Assembly: GCF_003049705.1 (NCBI RefSeq)
Contig: NZ_PIRF01000007.1
Span: 1-64,000, forward strand
DNA: 64,000 nt
Source: Campylobacter concisus
GTDB taxonomy: Bacteria; Campylobacterota; Campylobacteria; Campylobacterales; Campylobacteraceae
Direction of reading: 5' to 3'
Below, piece after piece: positions 63,897-64,000 of this stretch. The translations under genes and the position numbers were made by a program. The notes under the pieces were generated by a model. The model saw only the letters and a list, made by a program, of their open reading frames with translations. It ran no database searches and was not told the origin of the DNA. Within the stretch, counting starts at the first letter, position 1. Each line of letters opens with the position of its first letter.

Positions 63897-64000
63897 TCAC
63901 ACTCATCACAAACGCCTTTTATCACGGCGCTTTTTATATTTTTAGCGACGTTTAGATGAGGCATATCGATGTTTGTAACTTTATGACAGACATCGCAGAT
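63887..64000 (-). CDS. Zinc-ribbon protein, C-terminal end only
   Basis: The last 37 codons of a minus-strand gene entering from the right edge. It has CDVC and, 26 residues later, CDEC, a paired-Cys zinc-ribbon pattern, ending CDECDHE. The frame is open to the edge. The product cannot be named from this part. Confidence 0.6.
   Translation of the reverse strand: MCDVCHKVTNIDMPHLNVAKNIKSAVIKGVCDECDHE

Overview
The window is an AT-rich chromosomal segment of a Campylobacter. The evidence is a 14-gene nuo operon that has short NuoE/NuoF substitutes and runs into pflA, a CmeR-CmeABC efflux locus, a tig-clpP-def block divergent from folE-fliI, a UPF0323 lipoprotein, and Campylobacter-style promoters with TATAAT-like -10 boxes. 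The mix (FadL/FadD, type VI-like lipase module, endonuclease IV) suggests the human oral group such as C. concisus, but the species is an inference.

Left end (1-8220, all minus strand) is the accessory region. Two related lipoprotein genes precede a 1181-residue class 3 lipase with a C-terminal PAAR-like region, followed by a very large unknown gene running off the window. This looks like a type VI secretion lipase effector with periplasmic immunity lipoproteins. The lipoprotein plus the first 45 codons of the lipase gene has been duplicated, leaving a stump of lipase gene between the two lipoprotein genes.

8227-16230 (minus): ccoG, cmeR, cmeA, cmeB, cmeC and a small two-helix membrane protein. 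16369-25622 (plus): rpsU with a clear terminator; an operon of a helix-turn-helix protein, UPF0323 lipoprotein, glutathionylspermidine-synthase-like enzyme, 2-hydroxyacid dehydrogenase, an uncharacterised protein and YajQ; then a DUF2314-ankyrin protein, and a HemN-like radical SAM enzyme overlapping an ABC exporter.

25729-41535 (plus) is the respiratory complex I operon nuoA-N, with two small proteins in place of NuoE and NuoF, followed by pflA, a flagellar motor protein. 41536-43747 holds a possible small RNA and eleven minus-strand tRNA genes in apparently two transcription units, each behind a near-consensus promoter. One Glu tRNA there has a damaged anticodon arm. A second is identical to a Glu(TTC) gene at 60281 except in its anticodon arm.

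43748-51425 (minus) is a tightly overlapping housekeeping block: tig, clpP, a degenerate GGDEF protein, def, comM-like, nnr, purN and terC. folE and fliI run divergently (51564-53440). An 805-base gap follows, with an inverted repeat and a decayed copy of the 3' end of the neighbouring AAA+ gene. 54246-60212 (minus) is an operon of a lipoprotein, nfo, fadL, fadD-like and the AAA+ ATPase. The right end carries tRNA-Glu, mntP, a DUF4197 protein, an EamA transporter, a methyltransferase, a hotdog thioesterase and the 3' end of a zinc-ribbon gene. No CRISPR array, rRNA, integrase or insertion sequence was seen.
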